Source: Phycisphaeraceae bacterium (GTDB lineage Bacteria; Planctomycetota; Phycisphaerae; Phycisphaerales; SM1A02). Taken from it: DNA of 64,000 nucleotides. Shown piece after piece: positions 15,155 to 24,604 of the stretch. Position 1 is the first letter of the stretch. The number at the start of each line of letters is the position of its first letter. The notes below the pieces were generated by a model. That model was given only the letters and a program-made list of their open reading frames with translations, had not been told where the DNA came from and did no database searches. The DNA lies in NCBI GenBank assembly GCA_019636735.1, contig JAHBWY010000004.1, positions 310,001-374,000 on the forward strand, given 5' to 3'. The position numbers and the translations under genes are program-made.

Positions 15155-16700
15155 AGCCCTCGGCCAGCTCGGTCAGCAGGCGCACGCCCCATCCCGTGGG
15201 ACCGGTGACATGGAGGTCGGTCTCGCGTTCGACGCTGTCGACTCCAGCGATGTCAATATGGGTCCAGGGGATGTCGTCGTCGACAAAGAAGCTCAGGAAC
15301 GCGGCGCCCTGGATCGGATGAGCGCTGCGCTGCGGATTCGAGTTGATGAGATCGGCGTGCTGGCCACGCATGAAGTCGCGGTGCTCCTTCCAGAGCGGCA
15401 GGCGCCAGATGCGCTCCCCGCTCTCCGACGAGGCTTCTTCCAGTCGGCGACGAAGAGAGTCATCCTCGCAGAAGTACCCCGCGCTGAAGTGCCCAAGCGC
15501 CACCACGACGCCGCCGGTGAGCGTGGCGATGTCGACGATGGCGGTCGGCTCGATCGAGCGGCATGCGTAACTCAGGGCGTCGGCAAGCACCAGTCGTCCC
15601 TCGGCGTCGGTGTTCGTCACCTCCACCGTCACGCCGTTGTGCATGGTGATGATGTCATCGGGGCGATAGGCGTCGCCGCCAATCATGTTCTCCGCGACCG
15701 CAAGGATGCCAGTCACGCGGACGGGGAGCTTCGCCGTCGCGATCGCCTGCATGGCGCCGAGCACGGCCATGCCGCCCATCTTGTCGTACTTCATCCCCTT
15801 CATGCCGTTGTTCACCTTCAGGCTGTAGCCGCCGGTGTCGTAGGTGATGGTCTTGCCGACCAGCACGAGGTGTTCGCCGCGGGCGCCGGGTGCGGGCTTT
15901 CGCGGCGTGTGGGTGAGCATGACGAGCGCCGGCTTGCTGACGCTCGCGCGACCGACATTGACGAGCCCGCCCATGCCGAGGCGCTGCGCCTGCGTCGCAT
16001 CGATCACCTTGAAGCCGAGTCCGTGCGACTTCGCGAGCGCCCGCGAGGTGCGCACGACCCACTCCGGATGGCAGATGTTCGGCGGCGTGGCGCCGAGGCG
16101 ACGCGTGAGGTTGACAGCGTCGCCAAGTTGGAGACCGCGCTGAAGCCCGGCGTCGAAGTCGGCATGGCCGCTGGCGAGGGCGAGCGGCGGCAGCGGGGCA
16201 TGTCGACGCGAGGCCTTGCCGTCGAACTCATCGAATCGCCAGTTGGCAAGCGCCATGCCCTCGCCAAAGGCGTGACCAAGGCGCTCGAGGTCGATGGCCT
16301 CCTTGCGCGAGCGGGCGGGCCACTCGGGAAGCTCGATCGTTGCGGCATGGACCCCCATGCGATCGAGCGCCCGGACCAGTTTCGCGCCTACGCGACGGAA
16401 CGACGCGGTCGTGAAGGCCTCTTCGGCACCAAGGCCGACCGCCACGCCGTCCCGTCCGAGGGCGATGGTCTCGCCGATATCTCCCTTGAAGCCTGCGGTG
16501 TCAAGCGCGCGGAGCCGGAGCTGTTCGACGGAAGTTCCCCCTTCGAGCGCACGACCCTTTCCACGACGGCTCTTGCGGGCGACGGCGCTGCCTTGTGCGC
16601 CCTTGGCACGGCCGCGTCCGGTCGAGGCGGAACCCCTGGAGAAGATGGTGACGACTGGCAGCGCCTTGGACACCGAGCGGATGGAGATGGACTTGAACAT
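15120..16700 (-). CDS. pepA: Leucyl aminopeptidase (M17 family)
   Basis: A 526-residue two-metal aminopeptidase that removes N-terminal residues from peptides. The catalytic domain shows VGKTITYDTGGYSLK (metal-binding Lys and Asp), GMKYDKMGGMAVLGAM, and NTDAEGRLVLADAL, the M17 signature with the bicarbonate-binding Arg. The N-terminal ~170 residues are the less conserved M17 N-domain, here with a Gly/Arg/Lys-rich basic stretch (about 22-48). The start ATG 16700 leaves 85 bp to the divergent mnmG. Confidence 0.93.
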   Translation of the reverse strand: MFKSISIRSVSKALPVVTIFSRGSASTGRGRAKGAQGSAVARKSRRGKGRALEGGTSVEQLRLRALDTAGFKGDIGETIALGRDGVAVGLGAEEAFTTASFRRVGAKLVRALDRMGVHAATIELPEWPARSRKEAIDLERLGHAFGEGMALANWRFDEFDGKASRRHAPLPPLALASGHADFDAGLQRGLQLGDAVNLTRRLGATPPNICHPEWVVRTSRALAKSHGLGFKVIDATQAQRLGMGGLVNVGRASVSKPALVMLTHTPRKPAPGARGEHLVLVGKTITYDTGGYSLKVNNGMKGMKYDKMGGMAVLGAMQAIATAKLPVRVTGILAVAENMIGGDAYRPDDIITMHNGVTVEVTNTDAEGRLVLADALSYACRSIEPTAIVDIATLTGGVVVALGHFSAGYFCEDDSLRRRLEEASSESGERIWRLPLWKEHRDFMRGQHADLINSNPQRSAHPIQGAAFLSFFVDDDIPWTHIDIAGVDSVERETDLHVTGPTGWGVRLLTELAEGFTRRAPRASSA

Positions 16701-16785
16701 GGGGTGCGGAGTGTAGGTGCCACCGGGCCCTCGGACCTTTGGCCAAGCCTCGTCGAATGGTCACGGAGCGTAGAGTTCCCATTCG

Positions 16786-18867
16786 ATGAAGGGCCTTGAC
16801 GCGACATCAACCCACCGCCCGTTCGAAGTGATCGTCATTGGCGGTGGTCACGCCGGTGTTGAAGCGGCGTGGGTGGCGGCCAACATGCTGGCCGGCCGCG
16901 GCGAGGTCGCGCTGATCACCATGGACCCCGCGAAGATCGGCGCGATGAGCTGCAATCCCGCGATTGGTGGCCTCGCGAAGGGCCAGATGGTCCGCGAGAT
17001 TGATGCACTCGGGGGAGTCATGGGACTCGCCGCCGACGCGACGGGCATCCAGTTCCGCATGCTCAACATGTCGAAGGGCGCGGCGGTTCGAGGGCCGCGC
17101 GCCCAGTGCGATCGTCACGCCTATGCCCGCGAGGTGCAGCGCCTGCTCGGGACACGGCCGAATCTCGCGGTGATCGCAGGAACGGTTGAGGAATTGATCG
17201 TCGAGCGGGGCGAGGTGCGGGGTGTGCGCATCGCGGCCGCCAAGGCACATTCCTCACCGTCGGGTGATGGCGCGCACGCGCCATGCGGCGCACCGCAAGT
17301 TCATTGCGCCAGCACTTCGACAGCCTCGGAGGCACGCGCCTCCGCGGGCTCGGAGACGGTGCTTCTCTCGGCCAAGGCCGTCATCCTGACGACCGGCACC
17401 TTCATGCGGGCACTGATGCATACGGGCGATCGGCGCGTGGCCGGAGGCCGTGTCGGTGAAGGGAGCGCCGTGGGCATCGCCGCGGCGCTTCGTGCCCTCG
17501 GCTTTGAACTCGGTCGATTGAAGACGGGCACACCACCGCGACTTGCTCGCGCGTCGATCGACTGGGATGCACTGCCGGCCCAGCCGGGCGACACCCGGCC
17601 CGTGCCCTTCTCCGATCTCTCGCCGACAGCGCTCATCGACGGCCGCTTCCCCGTGCTGCCGCAGGTTGAGTGTCGAGAAACACGCACGAGCGCCGCGATC
17701 CATGAGCTGATCCGCGCCAATCTGCACCGCGCCCCGATGTTCAGCGGCCAGGTCGACGCGGAGTGTGGGCCTCGCTATTGCCCCTCGATCGAGGACAAGG
17801 TCGTTCGATTCGCCGATCGCGCGGCGCACCATGTCTTCCTCGAGCCTGAGTCACTCGAGACGAGTGACATCTACTGCAATGGCATCAGCACCTCGCTGCC
17901 GGAGGAGATCCAGCTCCAGATCGTCCGAGCGCTTCCGGGTTGCAGTCGAGCCGAGATTGTGCGCTATGGCTACGCCGTCGAGTACGACATGGTCTGGCCC
18001 CACCAGATCGATGCGACGGGGGAGACGAAGCTCGTGCGCTCGCTCTATCTGGCGGGGCAGATCAACGGCACCAGCGGCTACGAAGAGGCGGCGGCGCAAG
18101 GCTGTGTCGCGGGCATCAACGCCGCGCGGCGGGCGCTCGGCAGCGATCCCGTTCGATTCGGGCGCGACGAGGCTTACCTTGGTGTCCTGATGGACGATCT
18201 CGTGACGAGAACGCCCCGCGAGCCCTACAGGATGTTCACAAGCCGTGCGGAGCATCGCCTGCGACTGCGGGCCGACACGACCGATGAGCGACTGACCCCG
18301 CGCGGCAGAGACCTGGGGACGGTCTGCGATCTGAGATGGAGGCTCTTTGGGGAGCGGCAGTGTTCGCTGGCGGCCCTTCGAGAAGCGATGCGAGCCGCCC
18401 GGGTCGATAGTGCCCCGCTGGTTGACTGGATTCGACGAGCTGAGCCGAGTGCCAACGAAGTCCTGCGCCATCTCTCGCGCGCCGACGCGGGCAGCGAACG
18501 AGGCGATCGGTTCACGGCTTGCGCCTCGTTGGATAACGCCTCAGGACCAGCGTCGCCGATCACCGTTGAACAGGCGCATGCGGAGCGCCTTCGACTCGTC
18601 GAGCGGCTCATCCACGATCTGCGCTACGAGGGCTATCTGCGTCGGCAGGACGCGGAGATTCGGCGTCTGCACGAAGCGGAGCGGATGCTCATTCCGGAGG
18701 CGCTTGAACCGTCGTCGATCCGAGGCTTGCGTCGCGAGGCGGTCGAGGTGCTCGGTCGCTTCCGACCTCGAACCATGGGGCAGGCGTCGAGATTGGCCGG
18801 AGTCAATCCCGCCGACATGTCGCTGCTCGCCGTGGCCATCGAGCGGCAGCGACGCCGAGCGCCCTAG
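16786..18867 (+). CDS. mnmG: tRNA uridine-34 5-carboxymethylaminomethyl modification enzyme MnmG (GidA)
   Basis: A 693-residue FAD protein. VIVIGGGHAGVEAAWVAA is the dinucleotide-binding GxGxxG; SCNPAIGGLAKGQMVREID and GLKTGTPPRL-like LGRLKTGTPPRL are GidA hallmarks; PYRMFTSRAEHRLRLR is the conserved C-terminal motif. With MnmE it modifies the wobble uridine of several tRNAs. The protein is about 60 residues longer than usual, mainly from a Ser/Ala/Gly-rich insertion at about 150-187 (nucleotides 17242-17355) and a smaller one near residue 572. A tRNA-Thr gene follows 107 bp downstream. Confidence 0.95.
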   Translation: MKGLDATSTHRPFEVIVIGGGHAGVEAAWVAANMLAGRGEVALITMDPAKIGAMSCNPAIGGLAKGQMVREIDALGGVMGLAADATGIQFRMLNMSKGAAVRGPRAQCDRHAYAREVQRLLGTRPNLAVIAGTVEELIVERGEVRGVRIAAAKAHSSPSGDGAHAPCGAPQVHCASTSTASEARASAGSETVLLSAKAVILTTGTFMRALMHTGDRRVAGGRVGEGSAVGIAAALRALGFELGRLKTGTPPRLARASIDWDALPAQPGDTRPVPFSDLSPTALIDGRFPVLPQVECRETRTSAAIHELIRANLHRAPMFSGQVDAECGPRYCPSIEDKVVRFADRAAHHVFLEPESLETSDIYCNGISTSLPEEIQLQIVRALPGCSRAEIVRYGYAVEYDMVWPHQIDATGETKLVRSLYLAGQINGTSGYEEAAAQGCVAGINAARRALGSDPVRFGRDEAYLGVLMDDLVTRTPREPYRMFTSRAEHRLRLRADTTDERLTPRGRDLGTVCDLRWRLFGERQCSLAALREAMRAARVDSAPLVDWIRRAEPSANEVLRHLSRADAGSERGDRFTACASLDNASGPASPITVEQAHAERLRLVERLIHDLRYEGYLRRQDAEIRRLHEAERMLIPEALEPSSIRGLRREAVEVLGRFRPRTMGQASRLAGVNPADMSLLAVAIERQRRRAP

Positions 18868-18974
18868 AGCGAGGTCCCGGCTTCTTTCGCGTAGGATTCT
18901 CCTCGCCATCCGGTTGATGGAGTCTCGTCGGCCGGATGCTCGATGCTCGCGAGCGGGTTGCTCGCGACCCTCAA

Positions 18975-19047
18975 GCCGCCGTAGCTCAATTGGCAGAGCG
19001 CGTGATTTGTAATCTCGAGGTTGCCGGTTCAAGTCCGGTCGGCGGCT
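18975..19047 (+). tRNA. tRNA-Thr (anticodon TGT)
   Basis: A cloverleaf can be drawn by hand: acceptor arms 18975-18981 and 19040-19046 pair fully, D-arm GCTC...GAGC, anticodon loop TTTGTAA giving TGT (reads ACA), T-arm with GTTCAAGTC-type loop. CCA is not encoded. The anticodon stem has one T-T mismatch in the middle (CGTGA against TCTCG). Confidence 0.93.
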
Positions 19048-19086
19048 TTGCAGCGTACGACGGTGCGTTCTCTACACTCCGTCGTC

Positions 19087-19875
19087 GTGAGTGTGGATGA
19101 GGTCATCGCGACCGTGGTGTCGTTGATCGTGGCGCTGCCCTTCTGGTTGCGCATCGTCGGTCGCGCGATTTCCGTCAATCCAGCCATTGCGCGCGGGCCG
19201 ATGCGGTGGGGGCTCTTGCTCCTACCGGTGCTGACAGTGGCGCTCCTGCTTCCACTGTTGCACCTCGTTGCCTCCCATGATGTTCGGAACGATCCGCGGT
19301 ACCTCTCGATGTACACCGTGATGGGGTTCGGATGGGTCTCCCTCTGGGTGGCGACGCTCCGCCTCTCCGGGCTTCAGATCGCGGATGTGACCGAGCGGCG
19401 GAATCCCGGCGCGCTGCTCATGTACCTCGGCGCTGTCATCGGCTTCGCCTGTGCATTCGCCGGCGCGAATGTCGGGGACGGACCGGGGTGGTGGGTGGTG
19501 ACCTTCGCGGCGGTTCTCTCGAGCCTTGCTCTCTGGGTGGTCATCATCTCGGAGCACTTCATTGTGCGGGTCGATCATCGCGTCCTTGTCGATCGCGATG
19601 TTGGTGTCGCCCTTCGACTCGCCGCGGTGATGATTGCTGCCGGCGTGGTTGGCGGGCGCGCCGTCGCGGGGACATGGGTCTCGTTCGAAGCGACGCTGAC
19701 TGACTTTCTCGAAGTGTCGTGGACGCTGCTCCCCCTGATCGTGCTCGATGCGATGGTGACGATCGTGACCCGCATGGGTGTCTCGCGCACGCCGCTGGTG
19801 CTCGATGGGCTGCTCGCGCTCCTCTACCTAGGTGCTGCGATCGGTTTCGTGATCTGGTTGGGCATGCCGCCATGA
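19087..19875 (+). CDS. Multi-pass membrane protein, first gene of ATP-grasp operon
   Basis: A 262-residue integral membrane protein with about six hydrophobic segments, among them IATVVSLIVALPFWL, LLLLPVLTVALLLPLLHLV, GALLMYLGAVIGFACAFAG and LLALLYLGAAIGFVIWLG. No catalytic motif is visible. The GTG at 19087 begins just after the tRNA-Thr gene; the upstream frame lies in the tRNA. Its stop overlaps the ATP-grasp start (ATGA). Glutathionylspermidine-synthase-like genes in enterobacteria lie beside small membrane proteins (DUF350 type), but this sequence does not clearly match that family. Confidence 0.72.
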   Translation: MSVDEVIATVVSLIVALPFWLRIVGRAISVNPAIARGPMRWGLLLLPVLTVALLLPLLHLVASHDVRNDPRYLSMYTVMGFGWVSLWVATLRLSGLQIADVTERRNPGALLMYLGAVIGFACAFAGANVGDGPGWWVVTFAAVLSSLALWVVIISEHFIVRVDHRVLVDRDVGVALRLAAVMIAAGVVGGRAVAGTWVSFEATLTDFLEVSWTLLPLIVLDAMVTIVTRMGVSRTPLVLDGLLALLYLGAAIGFVIWLGMPP

Positions 19876-21272
19876 TCGTCTCCGGTGAAGGCGTCGCGCC
19901 GCAGGAGTGGAGTGTGACGCCGCTTGACCCCGCGCGCGTCCGGCAGCTTCGGCGACAGGCCATCTTTGTCGCGGGCAAGCTCGATCCACAGGCCTTTGAT
20001 CGCTCGGCCATCGCGCCCTTTGCAGTGCGACTCAAGGCAAGCACATGGGCGACGCTGGCGCATTCAGCGGAGCAGGCGTTCGCGGAGTTGCTCGAAGTCG
20101 AGCGAGCACTGGCGACCGACGCGCGCGCCTGGCGCTGGCTCGACATCGACCCGGTGCTTCGGAGAGTGCTTGATCGAGCGCGCGAGGCCGGTGGACGCCG
20201 CGATCTGCGCGTCGCTCGCTTTGACTTTCACCCCACGGCCGATGGGTGGCGCATCTCCGAGGTGAACGCCGATGTGCCGGGGGGTTACATCGAGGCGGGC
20301 GTTCTGACGCGCTTGGCGGCGGAGTTCTTCCCCGAGTGCGATGCTCCGCCCGACCCGGCGGAGGTTCTCGCCAAGGCGGTCTCGAACTCGCTTGCGGGAG
20401 GAACGGTGGCGCTCGTCCACGCGACGGCGTTCGTTGATGACCAGCAGGTGGTCCGAAGAATGGGCGAGGCGCTTGCGCAGCACGGCGTGGCGAGCGTGAT
20501 GGCGGCGCCCGATCATCTTGAAAGGGGCCAGGGTGGCGGTCCGGTGCGCCTCGCCACAACCGGACAGGCGGTGGACGGCGTGATCCGCTTCTATCCCGGT
20601 GAGTGGCTCTCGGTTCTGCCGCGTCGCGGGGCGTGGGCGCGAGTCCTTGCGGATCCCGCACTGCCGCAGGTGAATCCGCTCACGGCGCTGCTGCTCCAGA
20701 GCAAGCGACTTCCAATCGTCATGGAGCAACTCGGGCTCTCGGCACCGTGCTGGAGCGCCCTCACACCGCGGAGTGCGGCGATTGGCGCGCGCCGCTTTGC
20801 ATGGCATGTCACGCCACCTGGCTGGGTTCTCAAGCCGGTCTGGGGCAGGGTCGGCGGCGGTGTGGTCGTGCATGGGGCAACTCCCTCGCAGGATGTTCGT
20901 GATGCGGAGCACTCCGCGCGGCTCTGGCCGAGGTCATGGGTCCTTCAGGAGCGCTTCACACCGATGGCGGTCGAAGCGGGCGATGACGCGAACGGCAGTG
21001 GGGGTGAGCCCTCGCCGAGCGCGCGGGGGCGCGTGCCGAGTAGACCGACCGCGGTCACTGATCCGCGCGAGTCGAGTCTGCCTTCGAGTCAAGTTCATCT
21101 CTGTCTCGGCATCTTCGTCGTTGAAGGGCGGGCGGCCGGCGTGTATGCGCGAGCGAGCGAGCGAGCCCTCATCGATGGTCGTGCGATGGATGTTCCCGTG
21201 CTGCTCGATCGCGAGAGTGTTCGGCCGCAGCGCCTTCGCGAGTCCCACCGCCGTCAAGGAGTCCCGGCATGA
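19872..21272 (+). CDS. Glutathionylspermidine-synthase-like ATP-grasp ligase
   Basis: A 466-residue protein resembling the C-terminal ATP-grasp domain of glutathionylspermidine synthase. Key stretches are RVARFDFHPTADGWRISEVN followed by ADVPGGYIEAG (E-x-N core), and WVLKPVWGRVGGGVVVHG, then SWVLQERFTP, the nucleotide-binding lysine and metal-ligand region. Such enzymes form amide bonds between a carboxylate and an amine. The amidase domain of bifunctional enzymes is missing. A Ser/Gly/Pro-rich insertion (about 372-407, nucleotides 20983-21093) interrupts the fold. It overlaps both neighbours by 4 bp. Confidence 0.8.
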   Translation: MIVSGEGVAPQEWSVTPLDPARVRQLRRQAIFVAGKLDPQAFDRSAIAPFAVRLKASTWATLAHSAEQAFAELLEVERALATDARAWRWLDIDPVLRRVLDRAREAGGRRDLRVARFDFHPTADGWRISEVNADVPGGYIEAGVLTRLAAEFFPECDAPPDPAEVLAKAVSNSLAGGTVALVHATAFVDDQQVVRRMGEALAQHGVASVMAAPDHLERGQGGGPVRLATTGQAVDGVIRFYPGEWLSVLPRRGAWARVLADPALPQVNPLTALLLQSKRLPIVMEQLGLSAPCWSALTPRSAAIGARRFAWHVTPPGWVLKPVWGRVGGGVVVHGATPSQDVRDAEHSARLWPRSWVLQERFTPMAVEAGDDANGSGGEPSPSARGRVPSRPTAVTDPRESSLPSSQVHLCLGIFVVEGRAAGVYARASERALIDGRAMDVPVLLDRESVRPQRLRESHRRQGVPA

Positions 21273-22234
21273 CACGATCAGAGAAGGCGCTCCAACTCTT
21301 CGAAGTCTGGGCGCCCGATGACAGTCCCTGGTCCGACTGGGCGAAACCGGTGCTCTTCACCTACGCCGCCGAACCGAGGCCGCCATCGCAACCATCGCCA
21401 ACACCGCCGCCGCCACCATCGCCACCAAGTCCGCCGTTGGCGGGCACGGAGTCGGATTCGCCCACTCCCGATGACGCCCTTCTGCAGCCCGTTCCACTGC
21501 CGATCGCCGAGCCGGCATCTGCGCCGAAGGTGATCTCGCTCGAAGCGCGCCTGTTGCCCGACCCGGCCAGCCACTGTGCGCTGGTGATCGACCTGCCCGG
21601 TCCGGCGAGTTTCCATGCTGGCGTCGTCGCTGCGCAGCGCGGCTATCGACCGGTGCCGCTGCACAACTGCACCGCGGGTCCGGCGCCCGGCAGCTTCGCC
21701 GCGGGGTTCCAAGCGGCACAGAGCAACGATCCTTCGGCACCGCCTCGCACCAGCAGCGGCTCCGATCTCGTTCGAGTTGATGCTCTGATCGCGGCTCTGC
21801 TTGAGGCGACGGCGCAACTCGAGAAGGTCCGGATCGATCCACTCGCTCCGCCAGCCTTCCTCATCGACTCCGCGCGACTCGACGGAAAGCCAAGCTACGG
21901 GATGTATGACAATCGCTGGCTGCTCTTCCCGCAGGACATGCCCTCGGGCCGCATGCTGCGGTCTCAGGGCATCGAACGGGTGCTCGTCATTCGCGAGCGG
22001 GGCGATGTGATTCACGACCTGCGCTCCATTCTGCGAGGCTGGAAGCGCGAGATGCTTCAGATCGAGAAGCTCTCCCTTGCGGACGGCGCTGTAACACCGA
22101 TGTCCATCGAGCTGTCGCGCTTCGCAGCATTCGGGGACTATGTGATGCAGTTCCTCATCGGCCTTCGAACGAACAGTGGCGGGGGCTTCGGTGGCCGGGT
22201 GCCGGATGTCTCCTCAAGCGGCGGGTTCTCGTGA
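21269..22234 (+). CDS. Hypothetical protein, third gene of ATP-grasp operon
   Basis: A 321-residue protein of unknown function. Residues about 30-60 form a Pro-rich linker (repeated PPPPPSPPSPP). The rest looks globular: CALVIDLPGPASFHAGVVAA, RGYRPVPLHNCT, then PAFLIDSARLDGKPSYGMYD and RWLLFPQDMPSGRML, ending in a Gly/Ser-rich tail (GGGFGG, SSSGGFS). It has no signal peptide or membrane segment. The ATG overlaps the ATP-grasp stop, so it is very likely a functional partner of that enzyme. I recognise no known family. Confidence 0.72.
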   Translation: MTRSEKALQLFEVWAPDDSPWSDWAKPVLFTYAAEPRPPSQPSPTPPPPPSPPSPPLAGTESDSPTPDDALLQPVPLPIAEPASAPKVISLEARLLPDPASHCALVIDLPGPASFHAGVVAAQRGYRPVPLHNCTAGPAPGSFAAGFQAAQSNDPSAPPRTSSGSDLVRVDALIAALLEATAQLEKVRIDPLAPPAFLIDSARLDGKPSYGMYDNRWLLFPQDMPSGRMLRSQGIERVLVIRERGDVIHDLRSILRGWKREMLQIEKLSLADGAVTPMSIELSRFAAFGDYVMQFLIGLRTNSGGGFGGRVPDVSSSGGFS

Positions 22235-22317
22235 ACCGCGAAGCGGGGTCGTCCCGCACTTGATGAAGCGCCTCGGTTGGAGCCCCGAGTTGCGAGAAAG
22301 GCCTTTCCGGGAATGAC

Positions 22318-22344
22318 AAGAGCCGCCCGATGGGGGCGGCTCTT
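22318..22344 (+). terminator. Intrinsic terminator after ATP-grasp operon
   Basis: An 11-bp perfect inverted repeat (22318-22328 with 22334-22344), 5-base loop, followed by ATCGTT with modest U content. It also lies just beyond the 3' end of the opposing tRNA-Pro gene, so it may serve both strands. It is preceded by the same GGAATGACAAG string seen before the terminator at 9710. Confidence 0.8.
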
Positions 22345-22352
22345 ATCGTTCA

Positions 22353-22427
<75 letters not shown>

Positions 22428-22508
22428 TGAGGGTGTTCCATCGACGCCACGGGCATCGATCGAAGACGGAGGAGCATACGCCGCCATGGTGGTCGCTGCT
22501 CCGAGAAA

Positions 22509-22591
<83 letters not shown>

Positions 22592-22780
22592 GAACGGTCG
22601 AATTGTCCCGCCCGGATGGGCTGAGAAGCCTACTGCCCGCTGAGAACTCGAGCAACTGCATCCTTCGCCGGGATTGTCGATGGACAGCCGCTCGACCACG
22701 GCTACAGTTCGCTTCGAGGCTGTTGGCAGGCTTGCCGACAGCGGGCAGCCGCAGCGTCTTGAGGGAGGGTGTGGGTAGGG

Positions 22781-24541
22781 ATGTTTGGACTTCAGAGAGT
22801 GGGTCATCGAGCGGGCGCCGTTGTCGCTGCCCTTGGTGGTTGCGTCGTCGTCGCGGTGGGTCCTTCCCAGGCTGGCGTTGTCTTCACTGATGTCACTGCC
22901 GGGGCGGGCATCTCGATGACCTATCAACCTGCGCCGCTGCTCATTCCCCGCGCACAGGAGTGGACCCTCGGCGGTGTCTCGATCGGCGACTTCAATCGTG
23001 ACGGGTGGCCCGACATCTTCGTGATGCGCGGAGGGCAGGGACCCGATCGCCTCTATATCAACAACGGCAACGGCACCTTCACCGATCAGGCGGCGGCATG
23101 GGGCGTCGCCCAGACGCATGGCGGCGCCAGTTGCTGCGTGGGTGACTTTGATGGCGATGGATGGCCCGACATCTATGTCACCAGCTTCGGGACCGTCGCG
23201 AACAACCAGGGGCAGGTCGGCAAGAATCGCCTCTACCGCAACAACGGGAACGGCACCTTCACCGATGTGGCGGTCGAAGCAGGAGTGGCCTTCACCGGCA
23301 TGATCATTCCCTCGGGTAACGGCTGTGCCTTCGGTGACTATGACCTCGACGGGCATCTCGATCTCGCCGTTGCCGCGTGGAGCGGAACTGCGGAGGGCAA
23401 TCGCCTCTTCCGTAACAACGGGAACGGCACCTTCACAGATGTGACAGGTGTCGCCGCGGTCATTCCCCCGGCGACCTGGGGCTTTCAGCCGGCGTTCGCC
23501 GACATGGATGGCGACGGCTACCCCGAGCTCCTCTTCGTCGGCGACTTCCACACCACCGCCTACTTCGTGAACAATCGCGACGGGACATTCACGAACGCGA
23601 CGCAGTCCGCGGGCGTTGGCATCGAGTCCTTCGGCATGGGGCAGTGCATCGGCGACTTCAACAACGACCTCAAGCTTGACTGGTATGTGACGAGCATCTT
23701 CCAGGACTTCCCGAACCCCGGGAACTTCAACGGAAACACGCTCTACAGGCAGATCGGACCGCACCAGTATGAGGAGCACGCGGGTCCGGCGGGCGTGAAG
23801 GACGGGGGCTGGGGCTGGGCCACGCAGGCCGTGGACATCGACCATGACGGCTGGCTCGATCTCATCGAGGTCAATGGACGCAACGCCGGCGAGTGGCTGA
23901 ACGAGCCCGAGTACATCTGGCGGAACAACGGCAACGGCACCTTCACGGAAGTGGTGCAAAGCCCCTGGAGCCTCTTTGCCGGTGATGCTCGGACCCTCGT
24001 GCTCTTCGACTATGACCGCGACGGCGACATGGATCTGGTGATCATCTACAACTCCAATGGTCCCTTGAAGGTCTATCGAAACGACACGACCCCGATCGGC
24101 CGCTGGCTCCAGATTGGGTTCAACACCATGGACAACCCGCGTGTTCCTCCCTTTGGACGCGGAACGCGGGTCATCGCGAAGACGGGAGCCCAGTCACGCT
24201 TGCGCTATCTCGACGGCGGCCACGGCTACGGTGGTTCGAGCGAGGAGCTGATCCACTTCGGGCTGGGCAATGCTCTGGTCGTCGATGAGCTCGTCATCGA
24301 GTTCCAGCCGGGCTACACGAAGACCCTCTTCAATGTTCCGACCAATCAGCGCCTGGTCGTGACGCCGCCGAACATCGCCGATCTGGACGGCGATGGAGTT
24401 GTCGGTGGCGCTGATCTCGCGCTTCTGCTGGGATCATGGGGGCCTGTGACCGACAAGCCCGCGCGACTCTGCGATCTCAACAACGATGGCGTGGTGAACG
24501 GAGCCGACCTGGCGATTCTGCTGGGCGAATGGACTCCCTGA
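22781..24541 (+). CDS. Secreted FG-GAP/ASPIC-UnbV (CRTAC1-like) protein with dockerin-like tail
   Basis: A 586-residue extracellular protein. The signal peptide ends near PSQAG. Six to seven FG-GAP/VCBS repeats follow, with DFNRDGWPDIFV, DFDGDGWPDIYV, DYDLDGHLDLAV and DYDRDGDMDLVI Ca-binding loops, each preceded by repeated LYRNNGNGTFT-type strands of a beta-propeller. Around 455-540 an ASPIC/UnbV region (GRWLQIGF, HFGLGNALVVDELVIEF) is seen. The last 55 residues hold two dockerin-like repeats (DLDGDGVVGGADLALLLGSW and CDLNNDGVVNGADLAILLG). Function is probably adhesive or carbohydrate-related. ATG 22781 was chosen over GTG 22769 because of a G-rich Shine-Dalgarno. Confidence 0.9.
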   Translation: MFGLQRVGHRAGAVVAALGGCVVVAVGPSQAGVVFTDVTAGAGISMTYQPAPLLIPRAQEWTLGGVSIGDFNRDGWPDIFVMRGGQGPDRLYINNGNGTFTDQAAAWGVAQTHGGASCCVGDFDGDGWPDIYVTSFGTVANNQGQVGKNRLYRNNGNGTFTDVAVEAGVAFTGMIIPSGNGCAFGDYDLDGHLDLAVAAWSGTAEGNRLFRNNGNGTFTDVTGVAAVIPPATWGFQPAFADMDGDGYPELLFVGDFHTTAYFVNNRDGTFTNATQSAGVGIESFGMGQCIGDFNNDLKLDWYVTSIFQDFPNPGNFNGNTLYRQIGPHQYEEHAGPAGVKDGGWGWATQAVDIDHDGWLDLIEVNGRNAGEWLNEPEYIWRNNGNGTFTEVVQSPWSLFAGDARTLVLFDYDRDGDMDLVIIYNSNGPLKVYRNDTTPIGRWLQIGFNTMDNPRVPPFGRGTRVIAKTGAQSRLRYLDGGHGYGGSSEELIHFGLGNALVVDELVIEFQPGYTKTLFNVPTNQRLVVTPPNIADLDGDGVVGGADLALLLGSWGPVTDKPARLCDLNNDGVVNGADLAILLGEWTP

Positions 24542-24604
24542 GATCTACGCGGGCGAGCACCGCGCCGCCCCCCCCGCGATCGCGTTCGTGGTGCGGTCTC
24601 CTGA

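Noticed and set aside
15009..16799. 596-codon open frame on the + strand
   Set aside because: It lies opposite pepA, whose motifs are intact, and its composition is that of a mirror frame.
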